This document shows positions 1 to 10,696 of a DNA stretch of 17,132 nucleotides, in pieces. How positions within the stretch are numbered: the first letter of the stretch is position 1; the number at the start of each line of letters is the position of its first letter. The DNA comes from Stagonosporopsis chrysanthemi. Lineage: Eukaryota > Ascomycota > Dothideomycetes > Pleosporales > Didymellaceae. The DNA is taken from NCBI GenBank assembly GCA_022560025.1, contig JAFISE010000341.1, positions 1-17,132 of the forward strand. The letters run 5' to 3'. A program made the position numbers and the translations under genes. The notes under the pieces were generated by a model. It saw only the letters and a list, made by a program, of their open reading frames with translations, was not told the origin of the DNA and ran no database searches.

Positions 1-1860
1 CTAGTAATAGTTAAAGTAAGCACGTTGTAAATTTAGAAGATAAAGAAAATCTAGACTACTTTAAACACTTATTAACTTAGCTAAGTAATAAAGAAAAACG
101 TCTACTCTACTATATATATAGTAATTAAGCTAGAGCTTTACTAATATTGCTTATTTTATTTTTAGCCTTGCTTAAAAGAGTATCTAAATTAGCTAATACT
201 TTCTTAGCTGCTAACTTCTTTAGGCTCTTACCTTTAGTGCTCTGCTATAGAGCCTTAACTACTAGAGCCTACAGAGATACTACTGCCTGCCTTAGCTCTG
301 CTACCTTATTACACAGGGACATTACCTGCATAGTAGGTGCTTTTATTACTACTACTAAGGCCTAATTAGTAATAGGCTAGACGTAGTACTAATAGAGTAA
401 TATATTAGCAGCTAATACCTCTTTAAGCTACGTAGTTGCTACTTATACTATACTTGCTAAAGCATAGGCTAACTAACAGAAGTTATTCTAAGCAGTCTTA
501 TAAACAGCCTATCTAGCTACTACTTCTAGCTCTTTTAACTCTTTACTTTTTTCTACTATAGCATCTTTATATATAACAAGGTTACCTTAAAAAGTATTAT
601 ACTTAGGTCTAATATAAATTAGCACTTATTTAAAAGTTAGCCTAAGAACTAATAAAAAGAAAGTAATAGTAATTTAACTAGACAATACTTGTTATTTTAA
701 AGTATATAATAAGTATACTTTAATAATAATATTTTATTAAAGGTATATACTACTATATTTCTCTATATAAAGGCTTAAATTAAATAAAAGTAGATAACCT
801 AATAAGCTACTATAAAAGCGCTAAGAGAGATAAGTATTAGTATAGTAACTAAAAAATAAGCTTAGTAATAGTTAGTAGTAATTAAATAAAGTTGTTTAAA
901 GTACTTATAGTAAGAATTAGTATCTGTTAGAGAATAGAAATAGGTAAAGTATATATTATTTACTTAAGAAGCACGCTGTAAGCAATTTTGCTTAATTAAG
1001 AAGTAAATTAAATATATTTTTACAGTTACTATAACTTTATTAAAAGCTACTTTATTATAGTACAAGCTCTTATAATAGCTATAAGCTTAGTAATAATTTA
1101 ATTTACTTAGATATTATTGCTAGAGAGCTTACTTAGAATAGATAAGTACAAGGTAGCTAACATAGATTGTGTAGTAAAATATAAATAGAAGTTGACAATA
1201 GTAAAAAAAGACTAAAGTCTTAGAACAAATAGAAGTTAGATATATTTTATACTTTTTTAAAGTTTAAACCTTTATAGCATAAGAATTTTTCTTATAATTT
1301 TGCAAAATTAGAGATAATCTGCCTATAAAGAGAAGAGTAATATAAGAATAAGCTTAGTTCTTTAAGCTTACCTTTTACTACCTAACAACTACTTAACTTA
1401 GATTTGTCTTCTAACTGCTCCTTAGTACAGTCTTTCCTAAGCTTCTAGATATAAGAAGAGAAGTCTCTACAGAGTTTAGATAGATAGTTTTAAAGTATCT
1501 TTTTGTACAAGACCTATAAGAATAGAGATCTAGTTCTGCAGTTTATCTTAGTGCTTCTATACACCTTATAGCAGATACCTATGCCTTTTAGACTCTTCTA
1601 GCATTCTGCGTCGTTATACCCTTTACAGTATAATTAATTGTTAATCTTAATTGTAGGTCTTAATTGTAGGTGCTAATTAGTTGTTGTAAGTAAGTAAGCT
1701 TTTTAGTCGTAATCTAAGCTTATAACTATAGCAGTAAATACAATTTTATATATTCTGCTATTCTGTTGTTGTTGTGTTGTTCTTCTGCTCTCTACAAAGC
1801 AGCAGTTAGGTCTATTTATATAACGTATCTGTAATGTAGCTAAGGCAAGAGATGCTCTAT
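1..1860. repeat. A+T-rich, RIP-like degraded repeat block
   Basis: This stretch is strikingly rich in A, T and the dinucleotide TA. One 60-base line counted near 601-660 has 14 G or C (about 23%), against about 52% in a line of the laccase gene. Stops (TAA, TAG) are dense in every frame and no intact gene is present. The composition returns to normal quite abruptly around 1850-1900. Heavy conversion of CpA to TpA on both strands is the known signature of repeat-induced point mutation in Pezizomycotina, so the likely origin is a mutated transposon copy. I could not identify the element: no terminal repeats or transposase motif are recognisable, and it probably continues beyond the left edge. 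A plain A+T isochore without RIP is the alternative. Confidence 0.75.
140..540 (-). pseudogene. Possible relic of a transposon coding region inside the A+T block
   Basis: Read on the minus strand, this part gives a long lysine-, alanine- and leucine-rich frame interrupted mostly by TAG codons, for example a stretch reading KSLKKLAAKKVLANL near 170-230. TAG in place of CAG is what C-to-T change would produce. The composition suggests a charged, possibly helical C-terminal region of a mobile-element protein. I do not recognise a specific family, and low-complexity A+T-rich DNA can produce lysine- and leucine-rich frames by chance, so confidence is low. Confidence 0.2.
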
Positions 1861-2251
1861 AAGATAAGGAAGCAACACCAGACCACCAACACGTGATCTG
1901 CTTCTCATAACCGTCACAATTACTCTTGCAAGTGCTGTCTTTTGCTACCTCTTTAGCTGTGACTAATACAGTCTATGTAGCCATCATTCGTGCAGGACTA
2001 GCTGGGCTAAAAGCTGTGAGGCTCTTTTCTGGCACAGCGAGCAGAACCTCAGCGCTCAGGTGACTTCCGACAAAGGATCCGTGAGAAGCACTTTGGATAG
2101 CAGTCCTAAAAATGCTTCCTCTGGTATGATATTAGGCTTCGTTCTCAGGGACGAAATGCAACCAATCAACAGACTCTTGGTTGGAGAAGCACAGAAAAGC
2201 ATCGTATCTTCAACAGCTTCTCGCGTGTACCCAACCGCAGTATCCCTATTC
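1861..2251. other. Gene-free spacer between A+T block and transporter pseudogene
   Basis: The base composition here is back to normal. An 86-codon open frame on the plus strand (2060-2320) overlaps the 3' end of the transporter pseudogene on the other strand and has no recognisable motif, so I treat it as chance. This is where the 3' flank of the transporter gene would have been. I see no RNA gene or repeat. Confidence 0.5.
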
Positions 2252-4370
2252 CTACTGGCTCTTAGAACAATAAAGCTTCGGCTTGATTGTGCTCTTCGTG
2301 CGGAGAATGTACCTACCTAACAACCATGACAGTGCCTTAGTTAGTTGGGACTTTGCGTGGATTGTATTTGGTACTACAAAGACGTAGTCCAACTCTGCTA
2401 AAGACCTTTATTTCGTCTCTAGAATGAACATAAAGATGTATGACAGAGCTACAAAGCAAAAGCCAGCGTAGAACCAAACCTACCAACTGCAGTGAACTGC
2501 TGCAGAAAGGTAAGTCCTATGCTGCTAAAAAATGTTTTGTGGCGACAGTCTATGACACATCAATCTCTCAATGAAACAGAGGGAAGACCAATTGACTGTC
2601 GTAAGTAAATAAGAGCATAAATCAGATAACTGACTCAATTCAGCTAAGTAGATAAAGGCATAGAGACCCTCGTCCGGTAAGTAGAATATAGTGAATAAGG
2701 AATAGAATGCGGAATCATGCCAAGGCGCTCAGGCGATAATTCTGGTATCAGAATTGTTAACCAAGCCCCCAGTAAAGTCAAAAGCTTGGAGAGGAAGGTG
2801 GAGATCAAGAGTCTACGACGTCTCCAGCTATCAATGGTACATGGAGCCAGAAAGCGAAGTTATACATTGTCTAAGGCGGTGAGTACAGCTAACAGACAAC
2901 TTGTCAATGTACGTACTGTTTTAAAGCCCCAGGAGACAAGCAGTGCAAAGATATTGGACGCACCGGCTTCACTGAAGATTGTAGAGGAGTAGAAGGCAAC
3001 AATGCTGACTGGAAAGATTAAGCAAAGACTGATCGAGATATAACAGCGTAATTACTCCTACACATCTGCTGAGCAGTCATTATAACACCTGAAGCTTATG
3101 TAGCACGACGAGTGTGAGAAATCGTAGACAGCTCAACAATGCTTGTCAACTTGTTATCTGGCTTTGGGACGCTCTGCGCCACTATCAAGTTTTCCTAATC
3201 TTTAATCTGAGCGTGGATTCAGTACAGGTCCCGCGCTGCGTAGAGTGGTGTGTTGCGCAATTAAAGAAGAAACTTAGATTTTTTTAGTAGCGGCCCTTTT
3301 TGATCAACCAGCGCGGTGAATAAGTCAGAAACCAGCGTAAATCATTCTGCAAAGCTCTTGCGCTACCAAACGTACCTAATAAGCGAGGTAGATGTCGATT
3401 ATCAATGGAACAACTGAAACGAACGCAGGATTAAGCTGAAGTCGCCAGGAACTATCTCATTTGTCTACAACAACAAGATTAGCAGAAAATTCCAGCATAA
3501 TTTCGAGAACGATGGAAAGTTGCCAAGACATGACAAGTGCTCCACGAACAATTATCAGTGTGTTCTCAGCAGAGTATGCAGGTACGCTGACCTCTTCCAT
3601 ACCCATACCAATACTAAGGAAAATCCTGCCTGCAAAAATTTGAGACCATTTCTGAGCGTGCTTGTCCGAAAGGTGCTAGTAAGCTGAAGATAACGACGAT
3701 GAAGATGGTGCCGCGTCGTCCGATAGGATCATTGAGAGGATCTGAGAGCCAACCCGCGCTATACTTGTTAGTATCATTGTACGGGTGAGGTTTTGTTTAC
3801 AAACAGGATAGCGATGATCATATACTGTGAGGCTTGGTGAGCGTTGACTCATGTGCCAAATCAACTTACTGGAGTACCGTTAATGGTCCCGAATATCCAT
3901 GAGTTACGATCGCATGTAACGGCAGATGTAAAATCGGATCCAACATCAGCGATACAAAATGCTTGAGGGAAAGAGAAGTTGGCGCCATTGGACCCTGTCT
4001 CTTTGCAAATTTACCTGATATTACAGGAGACTTTGATAATTCTGCATACCTAATCGCAGCCTGGAAATGTAGTGCTAATAGAATTAAGAAGGATCGTAAA
4101 GCACAGAGCCTCAGGATGCCTCCAACAATACAGTCTTTCTTCCTGCAAAGTTTGACGGTCGTCGTCACTGAGCTCGCCAATGTCGTCAAACTTGTCAGGC
4201 CTCTGAACCACAAGCGCGCCCTTGGTGAGGTGTGGCAGCGCATTATCCAATCTAAATCGGTTGAGAGACTGCTCAAAATCGTGAAACAAACGGTCTCTTG
4301 GGATGTCTGCGAATGAGTTCTGAATCCAGCAATTAGTAAGTACAAGGAGGTCTACAAGTACAATCGACAT
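2252..4370 (-). pseudogene. Decayed MFS sugar transporter (Sugar_tr family)
   Basis: Minus-strand translation, changing frame where needed, follows a fungal 12-TM sugar/H+ symporter in order. An N-terminal tail reads IPRDRLFHDFEQ and then TKGALVVQRPDKF (4319-4220). Next come GSNGANFSFPQAF (about 4000-3955), WLSDPLNDPIGRRGTIFI (about 3755-3700), ALVMSWQ near 3510, SPRWLIKKGRY near 3300, LRNTPLYAARDLY near 3250, QQMC near 3065, IVAFYSSTIFSEAGASN near 2980 and TIDSWRRRRLL near 2825. The C-terminal motif ETK-stop-RSLAELDYVF lies near 2400, and a terminal TAG at 2252-2254. Introns with GT-AG borders are still visible (for example one starting at 4049). In-frame stops include a TAG at 4050-4052 where relatives have CAG (Gln), plus stops in the SANL...WRLQ region, after KKGRY and in the ETK motif. 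Frameshifts are also present. It cannot encode a working transporter. The substrate is unknown. Confidence 0.85.
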
Positions 4371-5545
4371 ACTGGCCAGTGGCATTATGAGATAAGCTAA
4401 CCGCGCTTCTTTCAGATAGCTTAAAGCTGTTTGTAATGCCAAGATGGCGGGTTCGTGTGTGCTCTTTTCATTGATCTTTTGGATTGTTTTGTGTCGAAAA
4501 TTCAAGCCTGTGGATAGAGTGAAGACACCTTGCATTGCCTCACAATTAGGAGGAATAGGGCGAAGTATAACCCTGTACACGTAGCTCTAATTTGTCGAGA
4601 TATTGGGGAAGTGTGGAGACTTCAACAAGGATAGGAGAAGGCGCAAGTGCAGGAGATGGCTCTCAAGAGATGTGATTGGTCACTTAGCATTAAGAGTGGG
4701 GCTCGGAGCTGCCCCGAGCCAAATCGTGGGCCGAAGCACTTCTCTTAATGACCGAAGCGACCTAGGTATTCCTAAATCCACAACTGCACAAGCCGGCGAT
4801 GTATCACTCTCGGAACAATGCCGAGCTGACATGTATAGCTAGAACGACTAGTGTCCTGAAGCATCTTTTCGAAAATTTGCCATGACCGGATCGGCTGCAT
4901 GGTCTTTCTTCGAGGCGTAGATGATAGAAGTATCATGGTTTTTGAACCGTACGGACCCCCAAAGTCTAGTACGGTAGTCTGTAGCTTACTTCCTATTGGT
5001 TCTAAGCAGTGTTCAGGCAAGCAGAAGTTGTCCTTGACGAAGTCTTCCAGATCGAGGCGGGCCTATATATCTCAACAAGTATCGATACACTTTGGCTTTG
5101 GCCAAGTCCCGGCTCAGAGCTGCTCCGGGCTTCGGTGCATAAGTGAGCTTTCCCAGTTCTTATTGTGTAAACTGCTTCAATCTCACAAGTAATTATGGAT
5201 CAGCAAACTTAAACAGCGACTCCTGGTAAGAATAGTTGTCGATGTGATAGCATCTAAAAAATTTTAATTGCTGTCCTCCTGGAAAGGCTAAACGCTTTGG
5301 AGAGCGAAGGCGGAAGTGGAGACTGGAGCACCATTATGACTTTTCAGGGGAAACGAAGAGCAGCATCTGTACACTCAGATACAATTATATTTATATTTTC
5401 TAGGTGCTTTGGTCTACGCGAGAGCTACAATACACTCGCAATCTTAACTAAAGCACAACAACGATCTCCAGAGTGAAGATTTGGATGGTTTTGTGTCGTG
5501 AGGGGTTACTGTAGCTTCTTTCAGATCACTTTCAGACCCATCTAG
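4371..5545. other. Gene-free region with inverted-repeat-ended segment
   Basis: No recognisable gene lies between the transporter relic and the 3' end of the dehydrogenase. A frame open on the minus strand (4772 to about 5062) gives an unrecognised protein with no motif, and I do not call it. The part nearest 4371 was probably the promoter of the now dead transporter gene. Two GC-rich hairpins lie inside this region and are listed separately. Confidence 0.5.
4681..5144. mobile_element. Candidate small non-autonomous (MITE-like) element, about 464 bp
   Basis: The left end begins CACTTAGCA (4681-4689), followed by a hairpin, GGCTCGG (4700-4706) pairing with CCGAGCC (4714-4720). The reverse complement of the right end begins CACTTATGCA (5144-5135), followed by GCCCGGAGC and an imperfect hairpin between CCCGG (5108-5112) and CCGGG (5125-5129). 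The two ends are therefore similar in opposite orientation. There is no transposase frame inside. I could not find a target-site duplication next to these borders, so the exact ends, and whether this is an element at all, remain uncertain. Confidence 0.35.
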
Positions 5546-6571
5546 TCATGTAGACCACGGATGACCCTCGGGACCTAGCTTAGCCCCAAGGAAGCCAAGC
5601 TTAAGCAGCTTCTGCTCGGTGATTTCCTGCTTGTGAGATTCCATCTCATCGACATCCCCTAAGAAAAGTCAGTATTTGACGTGAAGATGAACCGGGTGCA
5701 ATGGTCTGCCCGGGGTTCTGTGACTTACAGTTCACGCTCACGAAAGAGCCTCGGAGGTAATCAGCATCAGGCTGGGCAAGGTACAGTGACAGTCCACCAG
5801 TCTGGATTCCAGTGTCTTTGGCGAAGGGAGTGAGCTGGTCAACGACCATACCACGGTTTGTCTCGGTGGCAGCGACAATGCCAGGGTGGACAGTGAAGAC
5901 GCGAAGGTTGGACTTCTCGGCATCAAGATATTCAGCCAGCTTAAGCAAAGCCATTTTGCTACCAGAGTAGGCACTCATCCCTGGGGCTGTAAAAGAGGAC
6001 CCAAGAGTTCCGAGAATGATGAGAGTGCCAGATGCTACAGCTTTGAGGTAGTAGTGTGTAAGAATGTAAGATCCCTTGACGTTGACCTCGAAATCGCTGA
6101 ACCAGGTGCTAGGCTCGAGGTCACCGACAGGGCCGCCCACCATACTGCCTGCAGCGTGGAGAACAACATCGATGGTGCCGAACGTGTCGATGGTCTGCTT
6201 GAAAAGAGCCTCAACTTCAGGCTCTTTAGTCAAATCCGCAGTTAGACTGAGCACCTTGGTGGAGGGGCTAATCTTGCTGATAGCACTGGCTGGTTCCTCG
6301 AGCAAGGCCTTGTTACGCCCTACAAGTACAATGCCCTTCGCTCCAGCGATAGCCCAGGCGCGAGCAACTTCCTATCAAGACCGTGTCAGTTTGCTGTATC
6401 AATCATACCCATAGACCAGCTTACACCTCCAAGCCCTCCTGTGGCGCCCGTGATCAAGATGGTCTTTCCCGCAGCGCTGAGTTTTGGGTTCTTGGGGTCA
6501 ATCGAAGGGTATACTTCGCGTTTGAGAGACTTAGTAAACTGGAAGGGAACAGTGAAGGCGTTGGCGTCCAT
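5546..6571 (-). CDS. Short-chain dehydrogenase/reductase (SDR), cluster tailoring oxidoreductase
   Basis: The model has three exons: 6571-6425, 6371-5729 and 5658-5546 (introns 6424-6372 and 5728-5659, both GT-AG). It encodes 300 residues, normal for a classical SDR. The Rossmann motif TGATGGLG is at residues 41-48, HAAG (the NNAG-type motif) at 121-124, the catalytic-type Asn in VNVKG at 146-149, Ser at 174-175, and the YxxxK pair Tyr184/Lys188 in SAYSGSK. It should be a soluble NAD(P)-dependent oxidoreductase acting on a carbonyl or alcohol. The substrate cannot be read from the sequence. The start ATG has a good context (ATCAACATGG). A basic C-terminal tail follows the core fold, with the last intron splitting the Trp264 codon. 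It lies 756 bp downstream of the 2OG oxygenase on the same strand. The family call is secure; the link to a specific pathway is inference from its neighbours. Confidence 0.9.
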
Positions 6572-7327
6572 GTTGATAGTGATCTCGGCGCGTGGATAAC
6601 TGAGTGCAAGTAAAGTGACGAGTAGAGTAACGGAATGTCTGGTCAGAGGACTGTTGATGATTTGAGAAAGAAAGAGGTTGTTTGTGATCTAAGTAGGCTG
6701 GGTGTTCGCACTGAGCCCCACTGTGCACGTCGCAGTCATGTATGCACGTGATTGAAGAGTGGAGATTGCTAAAGCGTGATTTGCAATCAACTGTTAAACT
6801 CGGTCAACGGCGCTTTACCTTAGGGCGAAGCATTGTGTGCTTAGAAATCTAGTAGGCAGGATTCTGCCGCTTTGCGGCACAGATGCATCGTGGCGCTTTG
6901 TTGTTCCCGCGAAGGCTGCACAAGGCATCGCAAGGGTGGCTGAGAGGGATTGCGGCGCCCAGCTTTGAACTAGTGCTGACACCAGCTACTGGTACCCTTG
7001 CCGAAAAGCTTGTGTTGAGCTTATCCGTCGGGAAAGGACGATTACAGTGGGGAGGACGAGAAAAGCAACAGCATGCCTGCGGGAGGCCTGTGTGGCGCCA
7101 GGGATCATGAGACTATACCTAAAGCGGTAATATGCTGTTTAAGAGGAAGTATACAAGGGTCCAGCCTTGCTTAGATGCCAAGTGGAGCGCCTGAAAATAT
7201 CATCGGCTAGGAGAACCACAGATCATAATCATCTGACCGACGCCTTGGTACTTGATACTTGAGACTTGACATTGGAGGCAGCCAATAGAATTGTTACTTC
7301 GCCATACTCGCTGTAATAAAATGGCTA
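6572..7327. promoter_or_regulatory. Upstream region of the SDR gene and 3' flank of the oxygenase
   Basis: This 756 bp gap holds no recognisable gene. The 60 bp before the SDR start is pyrimidine-rich on the coding strand, as is common in fungal promoters. A perfect short palindrome, TGCCGC-TTT-GCGGCA, lies at 6865-6879 and contains CCG-N5-CGG, a possible zinc-cluster regulator half-site pair. A 75-codon plus-strand frame at 6883-7110 has no motif and is not called. Confidence 0.5.
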
Positions 7328-8456
7328 TCAGACCGAGATGACGCTTTCCTGCCTGCCAGTAAGAATCCACTGTTTATCATGTACGTAGGTATCCTTCCTC
7401 AACATCCCGAATTTACGCCTGAGCCACTCCCCACTTGTGATCGCTTCACCTTTCAGACCAGCCGTCTTCAGGATGGTGTGTTCCTCGGGGCGTTGAAGGT
7501 AGGCAAAAGAGTACCTGGTATCCATAGACAGATTCGGCAAAGGGCCAACCCTGTGAAGGGAAGATTGCAGCGTCCCGTTTGTCATCATGGAAAGAACATC
7601 GCCGATGTTGACGATCGCGCAGTGTGGACGAGGTGTAACATATTGCCATGCGCCCGATGTTTCGTCCTTAGGAAGTACTTGGAGTCCAGGTTGAGACGTG
7701 AAAAGAATCGTAAGGCTACCGAGATCTGTGTGAGGTGTCTGCACGGCGCCTCGCTCAGTTGCTGGCTGTGCATGATACTTGAGCAATCGCAATATGCAGG
7801 GCGACGAACTTCCCTCGCGATGGAATGACTCCAATCGCTCGCGTGGTCCTACACCAAGCTCATCGGACAACGCACGATGGATGAGTGTAGTGAACGCCTG
7901 CATGTACCTCATGAAGACCTGGAGTGTTTCCAGACGTGAATCGATCGCAGCTGGTCTGTAGAATTCAGTACTCCCAATCTGCAGAACTCCGTCTTTTGGA
8001 ATCTGTATTACATGAGAAATGATGTCAGTTCACGGCTTGTAAAAGTATCAACTCACTGCCCAGCTTTCAAAGCCATCGCGTCCCCCTTCGACGCCGCCAA
8101 AATTTCTTCCCATCGGTTTGTATCTGTCAGCTATCAGTGTGGGCGCAGTCGTTGAGAGTGTGTCATTCATACCCGTTGAGTTTAAGAGGCCCCTGCTGGT
8201 CAATGTCATATGAAAGCTTTTCAGCTTCCGGAAGATCGAACAGCTGGTGTTCCAGGCTGTAAATGTCTTTGATCACGTTCTCGAGTTCGTCTAGCTCAGG
8301 CAAGCCCTCGAAATTAAGGTAGAAGAAGCCTTCATGACCAGCGGCCAATAGTAGTTTCTTCTTCTCCTGTGGATCATCCTGTCTGAGCTTTTGAATATCA
8401 ATACTGCTGAAGTTGGCGAGGGGCAGGTTGGCAGGGACAGCTGTGGACAACGACAT
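7328..8456 (-). CDS. 2-oxoglutarate/Fe(II)-dependent oxygenase (isopenicillin-N-synthase-like)
   Basis: The model has three exons: 8456-8173, 8123-8057 and 8002-7328 (introns 8172-8124 and 8056-8003, both GT-AG). It encodes 341 residues, the usual size for this family. The N-terminal dioxygenase domain ends in the typical LNGYKPMG (residues 93-100). The C-terminal jelly-roll domain has the iron ligands His208 and Asp210 in TPHTDLGSLT and His267 in SSLHRVG. The 2-oxoglutarate-binding pair Arg280/Ser282 is in RYSFAYLQRP. All catalytic residues are present, so the enzyme is probably active in hydroxylation, desaturation or ring formation on a small molecule. The substrate is unknown. It is cytosolic by appearance, with no signal peptide or membrane segment. 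It is divergently transcribed from the O-methyltransferase across a 663 bp region, which suggests shared control. Confidence 0.92.
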
Positions 8457-9119
8457 TGTATCAGAATAGGAGTTAAGCCTCTGGTTTTTCTTAAAACTAT
8501 GCTTGTTGTAAAAGGCAGTGCTTAGATTTTAACAGTGACCAGAATATATGACATTGCATCTTCGGAGTCCTTGCTACTCTTATCTCATTCCCATGCCGCC
8601 CACTCGCAAATTAGACACATGCAAGGGCCAGCATCAACATGCCCTATCAAAGCTACCCAAGACCCACGTACATATACGAAGGCGAAAGACTGATGTAAGA
8701 TATGCCTAGACTTCATAAAAGCTCATTCAGGCGCGCAGTATGCCAGCAGATGGGAAGTGGGCAGTGTCAGCATGGCTAGACCGGCCGAGCGTTTCGTATA
8801 ATGTCGCAAGGAGGCATGCCATATGCACGCTCATCCTTTTAGACTAAGAACGGCATCGACTATCAGCTGAACCAGCAACTTGGGCATCAATGAGCTTGCG
8901 CGTGCATGTACTGATGCACAATTATCGGCTTAGGAGCTCTAACCCTGGTCAATTCACCTCCACTTGTGCTTCGGGTTAATGTGTCTCTCTTAGCTAGAGG
9001 CTGACAGCCAGAGAAATTCGCATTTCGTCAAAAGATTCCCTCACGTCCTTCCATTACTCGGCTCATACCTCCATTGTACTTTTTTTGTTGTAGTAACCCT
9101 TTCTCAATCGCAAATCAGT
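8457..9119. promoter_or_regulatory. Shared divergent promoter region, oxygenase / O-methyltransferase
   Basis: This 663 bp gap separates two head-to-head genes of the putative cluster and must contain both promoters. It holds no reading frame with recognisable motifs. Close to the methyltransferase start there is a run of T (about 9079-9086) and a pyrimidine-rich stretch. CGG-containing words occur (for example at 8560 and 8783) but form no clear repeated operator that I could confirm by eye. Confidence 0.5.
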
Positions 9120-10533
9120 ATGCCTACCGACACCGAATCAATCGCTCGTTTGAGCAAGGAAATCCAAGAACTCTCAGCAAAGTTTGTGGATAGCTCCTAT
9201 CTCGATGTTGGATTGCAACAACAGATCGTTCTCGCAGCTGAAAAGCTCGCAATTGCCACCAGAGAGCCGGATGAGAACGTGTATTTCACTGCAACTCAAG
9301 TATATATCAACCAATTGGCACTCGTCAAATTGACTTACAGCTAATAGATAGCCCACAATGCGGCTCTGCGCAGCATCATCGCTATGGGAGTATTTGAGGC
9401 CTTGCCTGCAGATAACAAATCAATCAGCACGAAAATCCTCGCAGCCCATCTCGAGGTCGAAGAAGGCCTTCTCGGTACCTTTAATCCTCACTCAGACGAC
9501 TATCGGTTACTAAAGCCTCTGTCCAGATCGACTTATGCGTGCCCTAGCAAGCACACACCTCTTCAAAAATCCATACCCTGGTCACTATGCTCACACACCG
9601 CTATCTCGCAGCTACATAACCACCGCCCCACGAGCCATGACTGCACAAATGTATGACTTCACGTCGCAAGGCGTCTTCGCGCTCCCTCGCTTTCTGAAAG
9701 CCAACAAATTTACCTCCGCTGGCACCTATACAGACGGTCCATTCCAACTCGGCGCTGGCACTCATCTCGGGTTCTGGGAATATCTAAGCGCTGAGCCTGA
9801 GCGGATGGCGCTGTTTTCGGCGGGCATGCGGTCAAAGACAACAATTGGCAGCGGAAGAGCAAGCGGTACGTTCCCGTTTGGTGCTGTACTTGCAGACTGC
9901 GGAGCCGGAGATGTGGCAGTGGTTGATGTTGGTGGTGGACGGGGACAGGCCCTGGAGGCTATCAAGAACGACTGGAATGGCATTCAGGGCCGTTTGGTGC
10001 TGCAGGATCTACCACATGTGATTGCAGATGGGGAGGGAAAAGGGCTGCCGTCATGGATGGAGATTAGCCGTGCCAGCTTTTTCGAGCCCCAGATCGTGAA
10101 AGGTAAGTGCACGCACACCAACTGGAATTATTCGCTGACTGTTGGCCATGATACAGGTGCACATATTTACTATTTCCGGCGTATATTCCACGACTGGGAT
10201 CAGTCCAAGGGGCGCGAGATATTGCTTAACACGAAGGGAGCCATGGAGGTATACTCACGACTGCTCATTGCAGACATGGTACTTCCCGATGTGGACGCAC
10301 CACGTGATATGGCTTTGCAAGATCTAAACATGATGAGCTTTGGAGGGATGGAACGCAGCAAGCAGCAGTGGGGGGAGCTCATTGAGAGCGCGGGGTTGGT
10401 GCTAAGGCAGATCTGGCTGAGTAAGGATGGAGCAAAGCATGCCGTGGTGGAGGCCGTGTTGCCCGAATTCCAGGGTCTTGATGTTTTGGACTTTGAAGGA
10501 TTCACTTATGAGTCATTGAGTGGGGCACCTTAG
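9120..10533 (+). CDS. SAM-dependent O-methyltransferase (plant/fungal COMT-like, AdoMet_MTase family 2)
   Basis: The model has four exons: 9120-9299, 9348-9474, 9527-10102 and 10157-10533, all introns GT-AG. It encodes 419 residues, typical of fungal secondary-metabolite O-methyltransferases. The N-terminal dimerisation/winged-helix part spans about residues 1-150. The SAM-binding glycine motif VDVGGGRG is at 235-242, followed by LVLQDLPHVI at 259-268. FRRIFHDWD at 301-309 carries the catalytic-type His306, and MERSKQQW at 359-366 is the usual C-terminal motif. The enzyme should methylate a phenolic or enolic hydroxyl of the cluster product. The start was chosen because the first exon joins in frame and gives a full N-terminal domain. 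The third intron (10103-10156) is 54 nt with no stop, so an unspliced transcript would stay in frame. Its 3' end faces that of the FAD monooxygenase 163 bp away. Confidence 0.93.
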
Positions 10534-10696
10534 TCCATTCAATTCTGAATTATTATCCACAAATAAGCATTCTATTCGTTACCACGAGAGAGCTTAAGGC
10601 GCGACAAGCTTCCTTGTTTTAGGATCCAAAGGGTACGAGCAACTCATTGGTGGTAAATTATGGCTATCTGGAATGGACGGGGCCTGCACGCGTGTT

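Noticed and set aside
2717..2992. 91-codon plus-strand frame
   Set aside because: It is antisense to the transporter relic, whose minus-strand homology is clear over the same bases; it has no motif.
3866..4345. 159-codon minus-strand frame
   Set aside because: It is an out-of-frame reading through the transporter pseudogene; the recognisable transporter residues lie in the other frames.
4772..5020. 82-codon minus-strand frame
   Set aside because: It has no ATG-based start, no motif and no family resemblance, and it lies inside the possible mobile element.
7379..7828. 149-codon plus-strand frame
   Set aside because: It is opposite the main exon of the 2OG oxygenase, which carries all catalytic residues on the minus strand.
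10534..10696. Possible small gene between the methyltransferase and monooxygenase
   Set aside because: The 163 bp gap between convergent stops has no open frame of note and only has room for terminators and 3' untranslated sequence.
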